This document shows, piece by piece, positions 7,688 through 15,198 of a stretch of DNA of 64,000 nt. The position numbers were made by a program, and so were the translations under genes. The DNA is taken from the NCBI GenBank assembly GCA_009676745.1, contig CP046062.1:598501-662500 (forward strand), read 5' to 3'. Within the stretch, counting starts at the first letter, position 1. Every line of letters starts with the position of its first letter. Source of the stretch: Leuconostoc mesenteroides subsp. mesenteroides (lineage in GTDB: Bacteria; Bacillota; Bacilli; Lactobacillales; Lactobacillaceae). The notes under the pieces are model-generated. The model was not told where the DNA came from. It saw nothing but the letters and a program-made list of their open reading frames with translations, and ran no database searches.

Positions 7688-7813
7688 ATGGTAGAAAAAA
7701 ATGATTTAAGCAGTGCATATCGACGATTGAAAAGTCCAAACGCGAAAACAAGAGATCGTGCTTTGAAATTATTAAAAGAAATCAAGGCTAAAAAGGCACA
7801 AAAAAGTAAATAA
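7688..7813 (+). CDS. Putative metal-homeostasis small protein (41 aa)
   Basis: Small, very basic protein beginning M-V-E-K-N-D-L-S-S-A-Y-R-R-L-K-S-P-N and ending in a Lys-rich helix (K-A-K-K-A-Q-K-S-K). It matches my memory of short lactic-acid-bacterial proteins annotated as putative metal homeostasis proteins; I cannot confirm this by search. AAAAGGAA stands about ten bases before the ATG. The promoter is overlapped by two Fur-family-like boxes, which agrees with metal control. Monocistronic, ended by the hairpin at 7828-7859. Confidence 0.7.
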   Translation: MVEKNDLSSAYRRLKSPNAKTRDRALKLLKEIKAKKAQKSK

Positions 7814-7827
7814 CTGTTCATTGTATG

Positions 7828-7859
7828 AAAAGGCGTCAGATATTATGAGGCCTTTTTTT
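7828..7859 (+). terminator. Terminator after the 41-aa protein
   Basis: AAAAGGC...GCCTTTTTTT hairpin with a 15-base loop. Confidence 0.7.
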
Positions 7860-8544
7860 AATTCGGTACATATGTTTTAACCGTTGAGTGCGTTTTTATA
7901 GCCGTTTATGTTATTGAAGTAGAAAAAATAAATCTTTCGTATATAGTTATTGTTATATGAATTAAGATCCAACGAGATTAAAAGGAGGATGAAAAATATT
8001 AAATCACATCATAAGAAATAATCATTGAAATTATTTGATGTTCTTGGTTTATGTTTTGAAATTTAGATTGATTTTAATCGTGCTAATTGTTGTTTATAAT
8101 TGGGGAATTGTATGAATTAATTTTGAAAAAAATTAATTTCAGGCGATAATGTGCATGCGCCATAGAATTTATTTTTATGGTAACTCAGTCTATATTTTTT
8201 AGAATACTTGATTTGAGTTATAAAGTGTTCTTGTTATTGAAGTGCGTTAACGGGGAGAAGGATATGAAATGAAATTGTTATTTATTCAAACTCATTACCT
8301 TTGCATATGTAGTTCAATCTTTAAAATTAATGAGTATGAACTAATTGTAAAAAAGCTAGTATGTTAGATCACATTTTTATGTCGATCAGCTTTGGAAAAT
8401 TTTTTGGAATAGTACAGATTCACGATTGAAAAACACAGCAAGGCGGTTGTGCTTTTCAATTGGAGTGATCTGTGATGATCAACAATTGATATTGGAGTTC
8501 ATTAGGTCATGTTTGTGCTCGTGCTCTATTCGTGGATAGAAATC
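7860..8544. other. Gene-poor AT-rich stretch with hairpins
   Basis: No convincing gene in about 685 bases. Seen: a strong AAAGGAGG directly abutting an ATG at 7989 whose frame closes after 10 codons (too close to work); a 32-codon frame at 8269-8367 (M-K-L-L-F-I-Q-T-H-Y...) behind AAGGAT, weakly plausible; a hairpin GATCACAT/ATGTcGATC near 8374-8395; and the hairpin at 8425-8460. It looks like decayed sequence at the edge of the bacteriocin island. Confidence 0.5.
8425..8460. terminator. Terminator-like hairpin
   Basis: ATTGAAAA-a-CACA ... TGTG-c-TTTTCAAT, 12 bp with one mismatch. No gene clearly uses it. Confidence 0.35.
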
Positions 8545-8584
8545 AAAAAACGTATCACCTTGAGTAAAAGGTGATACGTTTTTA
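8545..8584. terminator. Terminator of the bacteriocin export operon
   Basis: Perfect inverted repeat AAAAAACGTATCACCTT / AAGGTGATACGTTTTT just past the stop of the accessory gene read leftward. Confidence 0.9.
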
Positions 8585-8595
8585 GGTTGTCCACG

Positions 8596-9945
8596 TTATT
8601 GATGAATCAACGTATTTTTAATATATGAAATCCAAGTACTTTTTCCTGTGATGATACTAACTGTTCCTGTTTGTCCATAATGAATATTTTGATAGTCTTT
8701 TGAATGTAAGTTTAATGTAGCACCGACTTGATAAAAATTACCATCTTTTGTTGTCATAGGATTAGCAGAAATATTTGTAATATTACCTGATATTACCATG
8801 CGTTTGCTATTTTTTTCTGCCAAATGATACCGTATTGACTGATTTTCTACTATCTCTGAAATTTCATTTGCAGAGATATAAAAACTAACTTTTAATTCAG
8901 GCATTGTTTTGAGGTTTGGATATATTTGTGCAAGATTAGTTCCTTGAGGGATACTAGTTAATTTTGTTTTGTTCATTAGTAAATTGACCGTACCGGATTC
9001 ATTAGCAATGATAGTATTTTTGCTACTCGTTTCTGTTGCAGCGTGTTGTATTTTGGTTTGTTCAATTTCTTGATTAAGCGTTTCTAATTCTTTCGTAATA
9101 GAGGCTAGTTGTTGTGATTTTAGTTCGTTGAACTTGTTTGTGAGCGCATCTTCTGCTAAATTTGTGGAAGAAAAACCAGCATATTGTGTCTTATAGTTAG
9201 TTAACGCCTCATTTATTGAATCAATTTGTTGTTGAATACTAGTTACAGTTTCTTTTTTTAGTTTATCTACCTGTGAAGTGGGTAACTCTTGTGATTGATG
9301 TTGGTAGTCTAAGAAGGTGTTGTAGTAGGCATTTTTAGGTGAGAGGCTTGTGTTTTTTATTATGGCATTAATCAGGTCTTGGTACTGGTTAAGCTCTGAA
9401 TTTTTCTTATTTATAGCTTCTGCTATAATCGTTTGTTGCTGCTTGACGTGGTCTTGGTCATTGATTTGTTGCTGATGGTCTGTTGTCAAACTGCGACGTT
9501 GAGCAAGATAACTTTGGTATGATGTGGCACAACCATAGTTATCTTCAGCAGTAAATAAATTTTGATCCTGTTTGATGCTGTCTTTATAGACAGTGAGTGC
9601 TCGCACATGTTCTTGCATATTTTTAAGCGCTGATTTTTGTAATTGTAAATTGGTATCGGATTCAGTGTTCTGATATTGAATCAGAATATCTCCAGCAGTG
9701 ATTTCCTTTTTTGTAAGCAATTCATTTTTAATGATGGGATTATTACTTGTTGATTGTATTGTGCTTAGTATTTTGATTGGTGCTATCTCTCCAGTACTTT
9801 TAATAACTGTTTCTTTATGAGTAAGACAAGCAAGCAAAATAAGCAAGACTAAAAGAATGAGCGTTGGAAAAATAATGAGTGTTGTGCAGTTTTGATATCT
9901 TTTAGTATAAAATTCTGAGCTTTCTAAAAGCTTTTCGTTGAACAT
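8596..9945 (-). CDS. Bacteriocin secretion accessory protein (MesE/LcnD family)
   Basis: Membrane-fusion (HlyD-like) partner of the C39 exporter, 449 aa. The ATG at 9945 (M-F-N-E-K-L-L-E-S-S-E-F-Y) follows GGGAGG and matches the canonical LcnD/MesE N-terminus; a longer frame from 9960 is less likely. One membrane helix at about residues 22-42, a long coiled coil from about 90 to 310, then a beta-rich C-terminal domain. LcnD is 474 aa and MesE about 457, so the length is normal. It follows the exporter gene by 17 bases and shares its transcript. No pediocin-like bacteriocin or mesY relative is seen nearby. Confidence 0.85.
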   Translation of the reverse strand: MFNEKLLESSEFYTKRYQNCTTLIIFPTLILLVLLILLACLTHKETVIKSTGEIAPIKILSTIQSTSNNPIIKNELLTKKEITAGDILIQYQNTESDTNLQLQKSALKNMQEHVRALTVYKDSIKQDQNLFTAEDNYGCATSYQSYLAQRRSLTTDHQQQINDQDHVKQQQTIIAEAINKKNSELNQYQDLINAIIKNTSLSPKNAYYNTFLDYQHQSQELPTSQVDKLKKETVTSIQQQIDSINEALTNYKTQYAGFSSTNLAEDALTNKFNELKSQQLASITKELETLNQEIEQTKIQHAATETSSKNTIIANESGTVNLLMNKTKLTSIPQGTNLAQIYPNLKTMPELKVSFYISANEISEIVENQSIRYHLAEKNSKRMVISGNITNISANPMTTKDGNFYQVGATLNLHSKDYQNIHYGQTGTVSIITGKSTWISYIKNTLIHQ

Positions 9946-9962
9946 AGTTGTACCTCCCATTA

Positions 9963-12110
9963 TTAATGCTTTACAAGATGATAGTATTTTGATTTTTTAT
10001 GCATAAGTTCGGCATGGTTACCATCTTCACTGATGATTCCTTTTTCAAGCAGAATAACGCGTTGGACTTTTTCAGCAATAGTCAGGCGATGTGCAATAAA
10101 AATGATAGTTTTATTTTTAAGCGATAATAAATTATCAATAATCTTTTTTTCAGTTGCGACGTCAAGATTACTAGTTGATTCATCCAAAATAAGTATTTGA
10201 GAATTACTAAGGAGGGCTCTAGCTAAAGCGATACGCTGTTTTTGGCCTCCAGACATGCCACCTTCCTCTGAAATTTCGGTTTGATAACTTTGTGGCATAT
10301 TTTCGATGTCATCTTTAATGTCAGCAAGCGCAACAGCATGTAGGATGTCTTCTTGTGTTGTATTTTCACGAGCACCTAGTGTTAAATTATCTAATATGCT
10401 TCCAGTAAATATGTATGGATTTTGTGGTAGATAAAGAATATGTTGTCTTAAATTTTGTCGTTGAACGTGTTTAATGTTTTGTTCACCAATAAAAATGTTG
10501 CCAGCATTGGGTGAGATAAAGTTAACAAGTAGTTTAGCTAATGTGGATTTACCAGAACCACTAACACCGACCAAGGCGATTTTTTCACCAAAAGGAATCT
10601 TAATTGAAAAGTGGTGTAATATGTTTTTTTGATAACCGTATTGATAGCTGACGTCATCAACTGTAATGTTATGAGGGTTGTTATGATGAAGTTCTTGTGA
10701 TTCTGATTTTTTAAACTCTGATTTTACAAGATATACTTCGTTTAGGCGTCTGTTAGCAACCGTTGCCGTTTGTAATTTCGCCTGCAAGTTAATAATATTT
10801 TGAAACGGTTCGGTAAAGTAGCCTAGTAATGCATTATAAGTAACTAACTGACCCACACTAATTTGATTACTAATCACTAGCTTGGCGCCCAACCATAAAA
10901 TGAGTACATTGAGAATGAGTTGCGTTGCTTGTTTAATACTACTTTGAATGGCTTCGCTTTTTTGATGGGCAAAGGACTTTTTTAAATAATCAACAAATTC
11001 ACGATCAATTTTTTGATAGCTCGTCTTCTCGCTTGTCAAAGATTTTATGGTTTCAATACCATTGATATCTTCAATAATAGAGGAGCTAAGTGTTGCATTA
11101 CTCGACATCTGTTCTTGATTCAATCGTTCAAATGGTTTCATGAAACAGTAGACAATCAAGAAGTAGATAGGGAAAGAGATTAGGGATAGTAGAAAAAGTT
11201 TTGTATTTTGAATTGCTAAGACGCTGCCAACAATTATCGTGATGCCTAAATCTAAAAAAAGTGAGAGAATTGTATTTGCCATCGCATCAATAATGGTGTT
11301 GGCATCATTAAAACGCGTTACAATTTCACCTGTTCGGCGTGTGGCAAAGAAATTAACAGGTAGTTCGAACAAGTGCCGTATGTATGATAGTATGACTTCA
11401 ATCGATAACCGTTGTCCCATAATAGTTAACAGATAGGTGCGAGCAAAACTAAGTAGCTGTTGTAACACATAGGTGGCAATGAGTCCTAATGAAACAACGG
11501 TTAATGTATTAGACATAGCACTAGGAATATAAGCATCAATCACTAGTTGCATATAATAAGAGCCAGCGATACTAATTAAAGTGACTAGCAAAGAAGCGAC
11601 GACAATATTAGCAATTAACTCTTTTTGTCGACTAATAATTGGCAGAAAGGATAGGATACTGTTTTTATTTTCTTTAAAAGGTTTATATTTGGGTGAAGGC
11701 GACATGAACAATGCGACACCAGTCCACTCTTTAGAGAATTCTTGTAACGTCATTGCGGTTTTAGCAACTGTTGGATCTGGATCTGCAATGATAACTTTGT
11801 TTTTAGTGAATCCGTACACTACATAATAATGCAAATATTGACCTTTTTTCTCAACATGAGCGATGAACGGCAGAGGTAAATCTTTCATGTCGAATAAGGT
11901 AAGGTCAGCTTGAATAGGACGGACATCCATATTGAATGATTCAGCGGCCTTCACTAAGCCTAGTGCCGTTGTACCCGATAAGGAGGTTTGACAGCGTTCA
12001 CGAATGTTAGCTAATGAAACATCTGATCCGTGTCGCTTTAAAATCATAGCCAGTGCTGCTACGCCACAATCTTTTTCTTCAAGTTGTGATATATAATGAA
12101 ACTTTCTCAT
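9963..12110 (-). CDS. Bacteriocin ABC exporter with C39 leader peptidase (MesD/LcnC family)
   Basis: Exports double-glycine peptides and removes their leaders, 715 aa (LcnC about 715). N-terminal peptidase C39 domain, residues 1-130, with the catalytic set Cys15 (E-K-D-C-G), His94 (L-H-Y-Y-V-V-Y-G) and Asp110 (A-D-P-D). Six-helix ABC membrane domain about 160-430. ATPase about 480-715: Walker A G-V-S-G-S-G-K-S-T, signature M-S-G-G-Q-K-Q-R, Walker B followed by D-E-S-T-S-N-L-D. AGGAG lies nine bases before the ATG. Its substrates here are presumably the peptides at 12799, 12992, 13921 and 16675. The promoter probably lies in the bidirectional module at 12186-12312. Confidence 0.92.
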   Translation of the reverse strand: MRKFHYISQLEEKDCGVAALAMILKRHGSDVSLANIRERCQTSLSGTTALGLVKAAESFNMDVRPIQADLTLFDMKDLPLPFIAHVEKKGQYLHYYVVYGFTKNKVIIADPDPTVAKTAMTLQEFSKEWTGVALFMSPSPKYKPFKENKNSILSFLPIISRQKELIANIVVASLLVTLISIAGSYYMQLVIDAYIPSAMSNTLTVVSLGLIATYVLQQLLSFARTYLLTIMGQRLSIEVILSYIRHLFELPVNFFATRRTGEIVTRFNDANTIIDAMANTILSLFLDLGITIIVGSVLAIQNTKLFLLSLISFPIYFLIVYCFMKPFERLNQEQMSSNATLSSSIIEDINGIETIKSLTSEKTSYQKIDREFVDYLKKSFAHQKSEAIQSSIKQATQLILNVLILWLGAKLVISNQISVGQLVTYNALLGYFTEPFQNIINLQAKLQTATVANRRLNEVYLVKSEFKKSESQELHHNNPHNITVDDVSYQYGYQKNILHHFSIKIPFGEKIALVGVSGSGKSTLAKLLVNFISPNAGNIFIGEQNIKHVQRQNLRQHILYLPQNPYIFTGSILDNLTLGARENTTQEDILHAVALADIKDDIENMPQSYQTEISEEGGMSGGQKQRIALARALLSNSQILILDESTSNLDVATEKKIIDNLLSLKNKTIIFIAHRLTIAEKVQRVILLEKGIISEDGNHAELMHKKSKYYHLVKH

Positions 12111-12185
12111 ACTTATGCGCTCCTATAAAAATAACGTTAAAAGCTTATTTTATAATGAGAAGGGCATTTTGTTATTAATTGATCA

Positions 12186-12312
12186 TAACTGGTTGTTATT
12201 TTGTGTTGAATGGTGGACTTTCAACCGTTCAATGTAATCAAATGATCATTTAGTGTATGATGTATTCATTATTTATTCTTTGTTGTATATTTAATGTATT
12301 CGTTGCGCAACG
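12186..12312. promoter_or_regulatory. Bacteriocin promoter module 1, bidirectional
   Basis: Plus strand: CAACCGTTC at 12222-12230, 12 bases, TGATCATTT at 12243-12251, then TATATT at 12286-12291 about 34 bases on, then the palindrome CGTTGCGCAACG at 12301-12312. Minus strand: CACCATTCA, 12 bases, AACCAGTTA (12186-12194), then TTATAA about 30 bases further toward the exporter gene. Nine-base repeats at 21-bp period are the binding pattern of LytTR regulators (PlnC/ComE type), so both exporter and bacteriocin genes are probably controlled by the regulator at 14468-15193. Confidence 0.65.
12189..12221 (+). repeat. 33-bp direct repeat, copy 1
   Basis: Identical over 33 bases to 13528-13560 (begins CTGGTTGTTATTTTG). 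It carries the minus-strand regulator repeats and marks a duplicated promoter module. A diverged third copy starts at 13769 (TGGTTGTTA). Confidence 0.9.
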
Positions 12313-12798
12313 ATAGAAAGAGGCTATTGTTATAATGTGAAATAAGTTCGGAGTACTTTTAAAATGAAATTGTTCGTTTTTATATGTAAACACATACACA
12401 AGAAAATTTATTAATGGATTGCGGTGCAACTATGTTTCGATTTTTTTAATACCTGTAACCATAATGGGAGAAAAAACATCTTTATTAACTGCTATTATAG
12501 CCGCAGTCATATTTTGGATATTTAATTTCCTTTTAAGTGGTTTTATTTGTAAGTTTAAAGAGTGTTAATTTATTGTAATAGCTTCATTCTTTTTAGTAAT
12601 CTTGTGTGTCTTATGTATAGTGAGTGATAGCTTGTAAAATTAAGCCGAATAATTGAACAAAAATTTTGTGGATTTTTCAGGGGTAATTGACTAAAACCAA
12701 CTATAAAGAATTTTTCATTTATAAATTAAAAGTATTGTCCATTTTATTATCATCATGTATAACACTTCACATGGAATATTTTATTTAAAGGAGAGTTT
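12313..12798 (+). other. Leader region of module 1 with a decayed membrane-protein frame
   Basis: About 490 bases between promoter module 1 and the first bacteriocin. A frame open from 12368 to 12568 reads ...N-Y-V-S-I-F-L-I-P-V-T-I-M-G-E-K-T-S and ends as a very hydrophobic helix with F-I-C-K-F-K-E-C. Its only ATG (12464) would give 34 aa and has no ribosome site, so it may be the remnant of an immunity-like gene. A 16-codon frame at 12363 (M-K-L-F-V-F-I-C...) follows CGGAG. Nothing else recognised. Confidence 0.4.
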
Positions 12799-12999
12799 AT
12801 GAACTCACAATCATTGATTAGTTTGTCTGAATTTGAAACTATTGATAACAGACAGCTTGAACAAATTGAAGGTGGTATTTTCCCACTCATCATCGGTGGG
12901 GTAGTTATTACCAAGGGAGCGGTTATAACAGGTGGTTTATTAGCGGGAGCAGCGGGAGTTGGAGCATATGTTGGATATAAAGCAAAGAAGAATGGATAG
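12799..12999 (+). CDS. Double-glycine bacteriocin precursor A (class II, probable two-peptide)
   Basis: 66-aa precursor. The leader ends L-E-Q-I-E-G-G, residues 20-26, the recognition and cleavage site of C39 exporters. The mature part is about 40 aa, hydrophobic, cationic at the end (Y-K-A-K-K-N-G) and rich in small residues with repeated G-x-x-x-G-like spacing (G-G-L-L-A-G-A-A-G-V-G). Such helices mediate pairing in class IIb two-peptide bacteriocins. AAAGGAGAG precedes the ATG. The second peptide gene overlaps its 3' end by 8 bases, which supports production in equal amounts. Confidence 0.85.
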   Translation: MNSQSLISLSEFETIDNRQLEQIEGGIFPLIIGGVVITKGAVITGGLLAGAAGVGAYVGYKAKKNG

Positions 13000-13156
13000 T
13001 TTTAAAACTTTGGATCACTCAGAACTTCCTGAAGTTGTTGGTGGCGTGGTGCCCATAATAGTGGGTGGCGCTGTAGTTCTGAAGGTGGCTGCTGGTATGG
13101 GTGGTGCTTTTGCGGCTGGATATACTATTGGATACGCGCTCACAAAGAAAAATTAA
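12992..13156 (+). CDS. Double-glycine bacteriocin precursor B (partner of A)
   Basis: 54-aa precursor starting at ATG 12992, within the end of gene A (ATGGATAG overlap). Leader M-D-S-F-K-T-L-D-H-S-E-L-P-E-V-V-G-G, residues 1-18; mature part about 36 aa: V-V-P-I-I-V-G-G, then G-M-G-G-A-F-A-A-G-Y-T-I-G and a basic tail L-T-K-K-N. The Gly-rich helix parallels that of peptide A. An in-frame upstream ATG at 12959 would fuse an unrelated segment to the leader and is rejected. The following gene (13169) may give immunity. Confidence 0.85.
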   Translation: MDSFKTLDHSELPEVVGGVVPIIVGGAVVLKVAAGMGGAFAAGYTIGYALTKKN

Positions 13157-13168
13157 GGTAAATAAATT

Positions 13169-13333
13169 ATGACTATAACAAGCAAAAGTGTTTTAAAAAT
13201 TTTTAGTTTGATATTTGTTATTTTACTTAGTGTTACTGCATTGCTTATATATACTAACATCATTGATAGTATCAAAAATTTTTATATATTATACATTTTT
13301 TCATTGCTTGCTTTATACTTTAGTTGGACTTGA
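13169..13333 (+). CDS. Small two-helix membrane protein, putative bacteriocin immunity
   Basis: 54 aa beginning M-T-I-T-S-K-S-V-L-K-I-F. Two hydrophobic segments at about 9-28 and 36-53 with a short polar hairpin (N-I-I-D-S-I-K-N). AAGG lies about ten bases before the ATG. Position directly after the paired bacteriocin genes, small size and membrane character fit an immunity protein, but no family is recognised. The gene is below the length limit of most ORF callers. Confidence 0.6.
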   Translation: MTITSKSVLKIFSLIFVILLSVTALLIYTNIIDSIKNFYILYIFSLLALYFSWT

Positions 13334-13362
13334 AAATTAGAATGAGCTTATATTGTGGATAA

Positions 13363-13497
13363 CTGCGATGTAAGTTCTTTTTTGGAAATAAATTAAATTA
13401 TATTCTACAAATAGACGAACATGATTGTGGTATAGACGCCCTAGCTAGGGTTTATTTGATAAAAAATTATCCTATCCCTTTATTGCTCATTTCGTAA
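13363..13497 (+). pseudogene. Remnant of a C39 peptidase domain (second bacteriocin exporter)
   Basis: The frame reads N-K-L-N-Y-I-L-Q-I-D-E-H-D-C-G-I-D-A-L-A-R-V-Y-L-I-K-N-Y before a stop at 13495. It matches the start of C39 peptidase domains (Q-x-D-x-x-D-C-G-x-A-x-L), including the catalytic Cys. No start codon or downstream domain is present. It is on the opposite strand to the intact exporter, so it comes from a different exporter gene lost by deletion. Confidence 0.6.
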
Positions 13498-13527
13498 ACT
13501 AGAAAAGCACCACCATTATCATTGCTT

Positions 13528-13643
13528 CTGGTTGTTATTTTGTGTTGAATGGTGGACTTTTAACCATTCAACATGACCGTTCGTTCCATTTATATATAAA
13601 AACGCAACAAGTGAGTGTATATTTAATTCCATCGTTGCGCAGC
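13528..13643 (+). promoter_or_regulatory. Bacteriocin promoter module 2
   Basis: Contains the second copy of the 33-bp repeat (13528-13560), an inverted repeat GTTGAATGGT/ACCATTCAAC (13544-13553, 13563-13572), TGACCGTTC at 13574-13582, TATATT at 13618-13623 and CGTTGCGCAGC at 13633. Architecture is as in modules 1 and 3, but the downstream frame is only 14 codons (M-I-F-C-S-K-I-G..., from 13680), so its original cargo seems lost. Confidence 0.55.
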
Positions 13644-13768
13644 TCTTAATAAGTAGACGTTTATGGCGTGGAGAAATCCATGATTTTTTGCAGTAAAATC
13701 GGTATTAAGCAATTATTCAAATAGTCACTCGAAGGTTAACTATAAATTGCTTTTGAATGTTCCATGAA
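13644..13768 (+). other. Decayed cargo of module 2
   Basis: TGGAG precedes an ATG at 13680 whose frame stops after 14 codons. Otherwise no coding signal is seen up to module 3. Confidence 0.35.
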
Positions 13769-13890
13769 TGGTTGTTAATACTCCTAAATGGACCCATTTT
13801 ACCGTTTACTATCCTAAGATAGCCACTGACCTCATTTATGTATATATTGTTAATAAATTTTTGTATACTCGGATTACTCGTTGCGCAACG
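13769..13890 (+). promoter_or_regulatory. Bacteriocin promoter module 3
   Basis: TGGTTGTTA at 13769, TTACCGTTT at 13799-13807, 12 bases, TAGCCACTG at 13820-13828, extended -10 TGTATACT ending 13869, then CGTTGCGCAACG at 13879-13890. Spacing from second repeat to -10 (35 bases) matches module 1. It drives the bacteriocin at 13921. Confidence 0.6.
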
Positions 13891-13920
13891 ATAAAAAAAC
13901 GTGGGACTGGGAGAAAAGTC

Positions 13921-14097
13921 ATGGATAACTATCTGAGATTAAATAATTTTAAAGAGTTAAATTCTGAAGAATTACTAGAGTCTGGAGGAATAGCTCCTCT
14001 GATTGTGGCAGGTTTATGGATTGCTGGAGGAGTTGGCGGTGCATTTGTGTGGGGCTATGATAAAGGATATCAATTTGGGAAGGATTTGGCTAAATAA
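13921..14097 (+). CDS. Double-glycine bacteriocin precursor C
   Basis: 58 aa from ATG 13921 with GGGAG nine bases upstream; a frame extended to 13768 runs through promoter module 3 and is rejected. The leader (23 residues) ends E-E-L-L-E-S-G-G. The mature part, about 35 aa, starts I-A-P-L-I-V-A-G and has A-G-G-V-G-G-A-F-V-W-G-Y with G-x-x-x-G spacing, then a charged tail G-K-D-L-A-K. It may act alone or as a further partner for A or B. Followed at once by a small membrane-protein gene. Confidence 0.85.
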   Translation: MDNYLRLNNFKELNSEELLESGGIAPLIVAGLWIAGGVGGAFVWGYDKGYQFGKDLAK

Positions 14098-14102
14098 TAA
14101 TT

Positions 14103-14315
14103 ATGTCAGATGATACGAACGCTGCAATAGCATTAGGAGCATTTATAGTATATTTTGTCATTGCATCACTACGTTTTTTTACAGATGTGGGTATCTTAAA
14201 TATTATTTCTGCAAGAGACTTGGAGCAAGCATCTCACTTTTTGCTAATGGTAACTTTTGTTAATTTGATTGTGTGGCCATTAAAAAAGGATAGTAAATTT
14301 TCTTCTCTTCGGTGA
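14103..14315 (+). CDS. Small membrane protein, putative immunity to bacteriocin C
   Basis: 70 aa with two hydrophobic segments at about 8-30 and 44-58 and a basic end (P-L-K-K-D-S-K-F-S-S-L-R). It starts 5 bases after the bacteriocin C stop without a good ribosome site of its own, so translation is probably coupled. Function is inferred from position and size only; no family recognised. Confidence 0.6.
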   Translation: MSDDTNAAIALGAFIVYFVIASLRFFTDVGILNIISARDLEQASHFLLMVTFVNLIVWPLKKDSKFSSLR

Positions 14316-14420
14316 ATAAATATTATATAATTTTCTTTTCATTACATAAAATACTATTTTATATAGTTCAGTTGTAAAAAGAATAAGCACGCTACTATTC
14401 AAATTATAGACAAAAAAATA

Positions 14421-14466
14421 AAAAAGTCAGGTTTACTGAGATGTTAACAGTAAACCTGACTTTTTA
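14421..14466. terminator. Bidirectional terminator between bacteriocin C unit and the regulator
   Basis: AAAAAGTCAGGTTTACTG / CAGTAAACCTGACTTTTT, 18-bp perfect stem. Confidence 0.92.
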
Positions 14467-14467
14467 G

Positions 14468-15193
14468 TTACAGGAGGTTTTTTAATGCCTGTACTTTTCT
14501 TCGGGAAATTAGACAAGTTAGTTGATTATGAAGGATAATTTCATTATTGACTTTATCAATTTGTTCAATTTTATTAATATTTACAAGATAGGAACGATGG
14601 CTGCGGAATAACCGATCATCCATCGTCTCGATGTCTTGTAGTCGACCAGTGAACTGGATACGTTTATTTTTACTCACTAAAGCGATTTGCCGTGTACCAG
14701 GTATTGTCTCAAAGAAAAGAATATCATTGAAAGGTACCTGAAAATGGCATTGTGAGGTACTATAATGAAATAGATCTAGCGGTGTATCTTGATGTTTTTT
14801 TTCTACAAGATGAGTTAAGCATTCCTTTAATTGCTGCTTAAAATCACTTGATGCTTGCGTCTTATCTATAAAATCCAGTGCAGAGATATGATATTGGAAA
14901 GTAAGTGGCAAGAATTCAGAATGAGTCGTGACAAAAATAATAGCAGCATATGGATCATGTTTTCTAATTTCTTTAGCGACCTGGAACCCTTTTTTATCCG
15001 ATCCTTTGATTTCAATATCGAGAAAGTATATGTGATGCGTTCCATTACTAATTAAGTGCTGTGATAATTGTTCTGGCTTTGAGTAAGTGTTAATCTGTTG
15101 GCATGACCAATTGTTTTCCTGGACTAATTCGTTTAAGTAGCGTCGTAATTTTTGTTGCTGTATAATATCATCTTCTAAAATGTTGATGTGCAT
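14468..15193 (-). CDS. Response regulator, LytTR DNA-binding (AgrA/ComE/PlnC type)
   Basis: Output regulator of the bacteriocin quorum system, 241 aa. Receiver domain residues 1-125 with acidic pocket E7-D8-D9, phospho-acceptor Asp59 in I-Y-F-L-D-I and Lys111. LytTR domain about 140-238, including F-R-S-H-R-S-Y-L-V-N near 193-202. Such regulators bind paired 9-bp repeats with 12-bp spacers, the pattern found in the promoter modules here. The gene follows the kinase gene by 5 bases. Confidence 0.9.
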   Translation of the reverse strand: MHINILEDDIIQQQKLRRYLNELVQENNWSCQQINTYSKPEQLSQHLISNGTHHIYFLDIEIKGSDKKGFQVAKEIRKHDPYAAIIFVTTHSEFLPLTFQYHISALDFIDKTQASSDFKQQLKECLTHLVEKKHQDTPLDLFHYSTSQCHFQVPFNDILFFETIPGTRQIALVSKNKRIQFTGRLQDIETMDDRLFRSHRSYLVNINKIEQIDKVNNEIILHNQLTCLISRRKVQALKNLL

Positions 15194-15198
15194 AAAAT

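Noticed and set aside
7989..8021. 10-codon ORF after AAAGGAGG
   Set aside because: No spacing between ribosome site and ATG, and too short to support.
13768..13920. 51-residue N-terminal extension of bacteriocin C
   Set aside because: It crosses promoter module 3; ATG 13921 has GGGAG and gives a proper double-glycine leader.
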